This document shows positions 63,682 to 64,000 of a stretch of DNA of 64,000 nt, one piece after another. The notes beneath the pieces were generated by a model. The model searched no databases, was not told the DNA's origin, and worked only from the letters and a program-made list of their open reading frames with translations. The stretch lies in NCBI RefSeq assembly GCF_007827045.1, contig NZ_RPFW01000009.1, positions 248,001 to 312,000 of the forward strand. The letters are read 5' to 3'. Made by a program: the position numbers and the translations under genes. The DNA is from Trebonia kvetii (GTDB lineage: Bacteria; Actinomycetota; Actinomycetes; Streptosporangiales; Streptosporangiaceae). Position 1 is the first letter of the stretch. Each line of letters opens with the position of its first letter.

Positions 63682-64000
63682 CTAAGGTGCGGGTTCGCCA
63701 CGGTCTGCCGGGGAGTCGGCCCTGCGCGCGAGGACAAGCCGGTACCGCGGGCTGCCGTCCCTGCGCTGGCCGAGAGCGGTCAATGGGACTGTCGTCACGG
63801 TGAACCCCGATGCCGTCAGGTCGTCGCGGACCGCGGGCAGTGGCCAGGTGCGGTAGTACATGACGAACGGGGGGCGCCACACGGCATTGCGGGCCCGCAT
63901 GGCCAGGTCGAACCCGAGCAGTGCCCAGTACCAGCGTGAGGTGGGCGGGGGCAGCGCGAAGACCGGGAAAGCGAAAACCCCGCCGGGCCGCAGCGCGCGG
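63682..64000 (-). CDS. SAM-dependent methyltransferase, C-terminal part (N-terminus beyond window)
   Basis: About 106 codons enter from the right edge and end in TAG at 63682. RALRPGGVFAFPVFALPPP is the post-motif III region of class I methyltransferases (L-x-P-G-G). The hydrophobic tail (SRWYWALLGFDLAMRARNAV) and YYRTWPLPAVRDDLTASGFT complete the fold. Substrate cannot be inferred. Confidence 0.7.
   Translation of the reverse strand, partial: RALRPGGVFAFPVFALPPPTSRWYWALLGFDLAMRARNAVWRPPFVMYYRTWPLPAVRDDLTASGFTVTTVPLTALGQRRDGSPRYRLVLARRADSPADRGEPAP

Overview
The window is a high-GC actinobacterial chromosome segment. Evidence: dense G/C-ending codons, frequent GTG starts, ATGA/GTGA stop-start overlaps, F420-type LLM oxidoreductases, a SAV2177/DUF574-type methyltransferase, a Dop/PafA-family protein and a mycobacterial-style sterol catabolism regulon. 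The exact taxon cannot be fixed; a soil actinomycete outside Mycobacterium (Streptosporangiales-like) is my guess. No rRNA, tRNA, CRISPR array, prophage or insertion sequence was seen.

Layout. 1-13 kb holds energy and carbon genes: a divergent glucose-6-phosphate dehydrogenase (cut by the left edge), cytochrome bd oxidase cydAB, a GMC oxidoreductase, a DUF389 membrane protein, a cyclase-family hydrolase, a type II NADH dehydrogenase, a damaged cation/proton antiporter and a GH15 trehalase/glucoamylase. 13-28 kb is a sterol side-chain degradation cluster: fadA5 and cyp125 (divergent), ltp3-ltp4-DUF35, an acyl-CoA synthetase, echA19, fadD19, a nitronate monooxygenase-like gene, an LLM oxidoreductase, fadE27-fadE26 and a kstR2-like TetR gene. 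Operators matching the published mycobacterial KstR motif (TnnAACnnGTTnnA) lie in its promoters. 28-39 kb is mixed: a cysteine synthase-like gene, a TetR/VOC/epoxide hydrolase group, TrmO, OsmC, an aminotransferase, a divergent Dop/PafA-like protein, and an ArsR-SRPBCC fusion with a VOC gene. 39-42.5 kb is a second sterol module, for ring C/D breakdown: a broken fadD3-like gene, fadA6-like and ipdF-like genes. It carries a KstR2-type operator (AnCAAGnnCTTGnT) placed exactly as the one before kstR2. 42.4-46.6 kb is a two-component system facing a D-Ala-D-Ala carboxypeptidase and a VanJ-like membrane phosphatase. 49.6-55.7 kb is an alpha-glucoside module: DeoR regulator, two permeases, a binding protein and a GH13 enzyme. 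55.9-64 kb holds a frameshifted phosphoesterase, an epoxide hydrolase, an LLM oxidoreductase, remnants resembling a toxin-antitoxin pair, a 3-methyladenine DNA glycosylase, a DUF574 methyltransferase, a MetE-like gene with an internal deletion, and a methyltransferase cut by the right edge.

How it fits together. FadD19, FadE26/27, EchA19, FadA5, CYP125 and Ltp3/Ltp4 would activate and shorten a sterol (including C24-branched plant sterol) side chain. FadD3, FadA6 and IpdF belong to later degradation of the C/D rings. The two operator types imply separate KstR-like and KstR2-like control, and both occur in the 96-bp gap between fadE26 and kstR2.

A second theme is damage. At least six genes carry frameshifts or internal deletions. 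Several sit in G/C homopolymers, which may be sequencing error; others lack 60-100 codons, which looks like real decay.
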